The position numbers and the translations under genes were made by a program. A stretch of 41,624 nucleotides of DNA from Bacteroidales bacterium KA00251 (lineage in GTDB: Bacteria > Bacteroidota > Bacteroidia > Bacteroidales > Porphyromonadaceae): contig KQ959253.1 of NCBI GenBank assembly GCA_001552775.1, forward strand, positions 133,001 to 174,624. Reading direction: 5' to 3'. The notes beneath the pieces were generated by a model. The model was not told the DNA's origin, did no database searches, and saw only the letters and a program-made list of their open reading frames with translations. Shown here one piece after another: positions 40,995 to 41,624 of this stretch; within the stretch, counting starts at the first letter, position 1; the number at the start of each line of letters is the position of its first letter.

Positions 40995-41624
40995 CTAGTG
41001 AGCAAAGGTGATTCCGATCTCAAAGTGGAGAGGTGCAGCAGTCTGCATTAAGGAGCGACCAAGAGAACGGAAAGAAAATGTAGTGCGAGGATGATTGGTG
41101 AGATTGTACCCCTTTGCCCAAATTGAAAAGATTCCCCTTCGAACGGCTATTTTAGCATCAAGCATAGCATTGAAAGGCTCGGTTAATTTGCTATTGATGT
41201 TCCATTGAATAGGACCATTAGCATTGCAGAAGAGGCCTAGCGTAAGCTCTTCAAAGAAGAAACGCTTTGGATCAAATTGGGGTGAATAAAGGATTGCAGC
41301 CGACAAGGTATGCTGGGGAACGTATGGAATAGTATACAGTTTGTTGCCAGATTTCAACTTAGCGTAAAGGTACCCATAGGAGAATGCTAATGAGAGAGGC
41401 TTTACGGGGCGATACAGCAATTCTAGTTCTGCTCCAATGTATTTCCCTGTACTAAAGTTTTCCTGGATCCGTCCAAGTCCTGAACTTACGAAGTCGGTTA
41501 CTTGCAGGTCGTTGATGTGGGTGTAAAAGAGAGAGGATGCACACTGTAACTTGTTTCCAAAGGCACTCCCTCTTATTCCCCATTCGTAGTTAGTTCCCCT
41601 TTCAGGTTTGTATAAGATGAGAGA
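40995..41624 (-). CDS. TonB-dependent receptor, C-terminal part (5' end outside window)
   Basis: The frame is open from the right edge (codon boundary at 41624) to the stop at 40995, about 209 residues. It shows the last strands of a 22-stranded TonB-dependent receptor barrel: YKPERGTNYEWGIRGSAF (the usual LKPE-x-x-x-x-E-x-G pattern), FYTHINDLQVTDF, YIGAELELLYRPVKPLSLAF, a V-P-x-H-x-L strand (YVPQHTLSAAILYS), IWAKGYNLTNHPRTTF and a final FEIGITFAH. The substrate cannot be told from this part. A bipartite terminator follows. No lipid or T9SS signal is visible. Confidence 0.88.
   Translation of the reverse strand, partial: SLILYKPERGTNYEWGIRGSAFGNKLQCASSLFYTHINDLQVTDFVSSGLGRIQENFSTGKYIGAELELLYRPVKPLSLAFSYGYLYAKLKSGNKLYTIPYVPQHTLSAAILYSPQFDPKRFFFEELTLGLFCNANGPIQWNINSKLTEPFNAMLDAKIAVRRGIFSIWAKGYNLTNHPRTTFSFRSLGRSLMQTAAPLHFEIGITFAH

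Overview
The window looks like chromosome from a Porphyromonas-type member of the Bacteroidales. The evidence is the Bacteroidetes promoter signature (-7 TAnnTTTG, twice with a -33 TTTG 20-21 bp upstream), several proteins with type IX secretion (T9SS) C-terminal sorting domains, many short lipoprotein signal peptides, a fimbrillin-like domain, the Bacteroidales HU-related DNA-binding protein, and housekeeping genes of Bacteroidetes type. No plasmid, phage, rRNA, CRISPR array or transposase gene is visible.

Layout. 1-3060: two tandem copies of an RCC1-repeat secreted protein gene, each with its own promoter and leader. The left copy is cut by the window edge, and the first codons of a THUMP-type RNA methyltransferase gene are stranded at the duplication junction. 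3100-4000: a 22-bp tandem array, a 175-bp MITE, tRNA-Ala(GGC) with its terminator, and a second MITE. 4052-6278: a BACON-like lipoprotein and a fimbrillin-like/nuclease fusion lipoprotein. 6279-8523: repeat-rich non-coding DNA and a modular lipoprotein. 8679-15130 (minus): comEC, then an apparent operon aroQ-pyk-O-methyltransferase-U32 protein-rpe ending in a terminator. 15247-21033 (minus): TPR protein, beta-barrel protein and a HAD-like/thioesterase fusion. 21223-32010 (minus): HU-related protein, a secreted LRR protein, LolC/E-type permease, rlmD, glmM, a DUF4827-type lipoprotein split by a frameshift, an NrnA-type phosphoesterase, Mrp/ApbC, trmB and a small acidic protein. 32314-33471 (minus): meaB. 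33664-38647: another 22-bp array, a second modular lipoprotein and a T9SS-exported Lys-specific-type serine protease. 38756-41624 (minus): an unknown protein, an endonuclease/exonuclease/phosphatase gene carrying an in-frame MITE, and the 3' end of a TonB-dependent receptor gene.

How the genes relate. Much of the window serves the envelope and surface: T9SS cargo, lipoproteins, Lol-type permease, barrel and TPR proteins, TonB receptor. A second theme is RNA modification: a probable wobble-uridine hydroxylation/methylation pair, RlmD, TrmB and the broken THUMP enzyme. The main unusual signals are (i) a 175-bp MITE whose 5-bp target duplication makes each insertion exactly 60 codons, with four of six frames open, one copy sitting in frame inside a gene; (ii) three separate minisatellites with a period near 22 bp; and (iii) a slippery A_AAA_AAC heptamer with a downstream hairpin that could join the two halves of a lipoprotein gene by -1 frameshifting. 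All family assignments come from reading motifs by eye; no database search was run.
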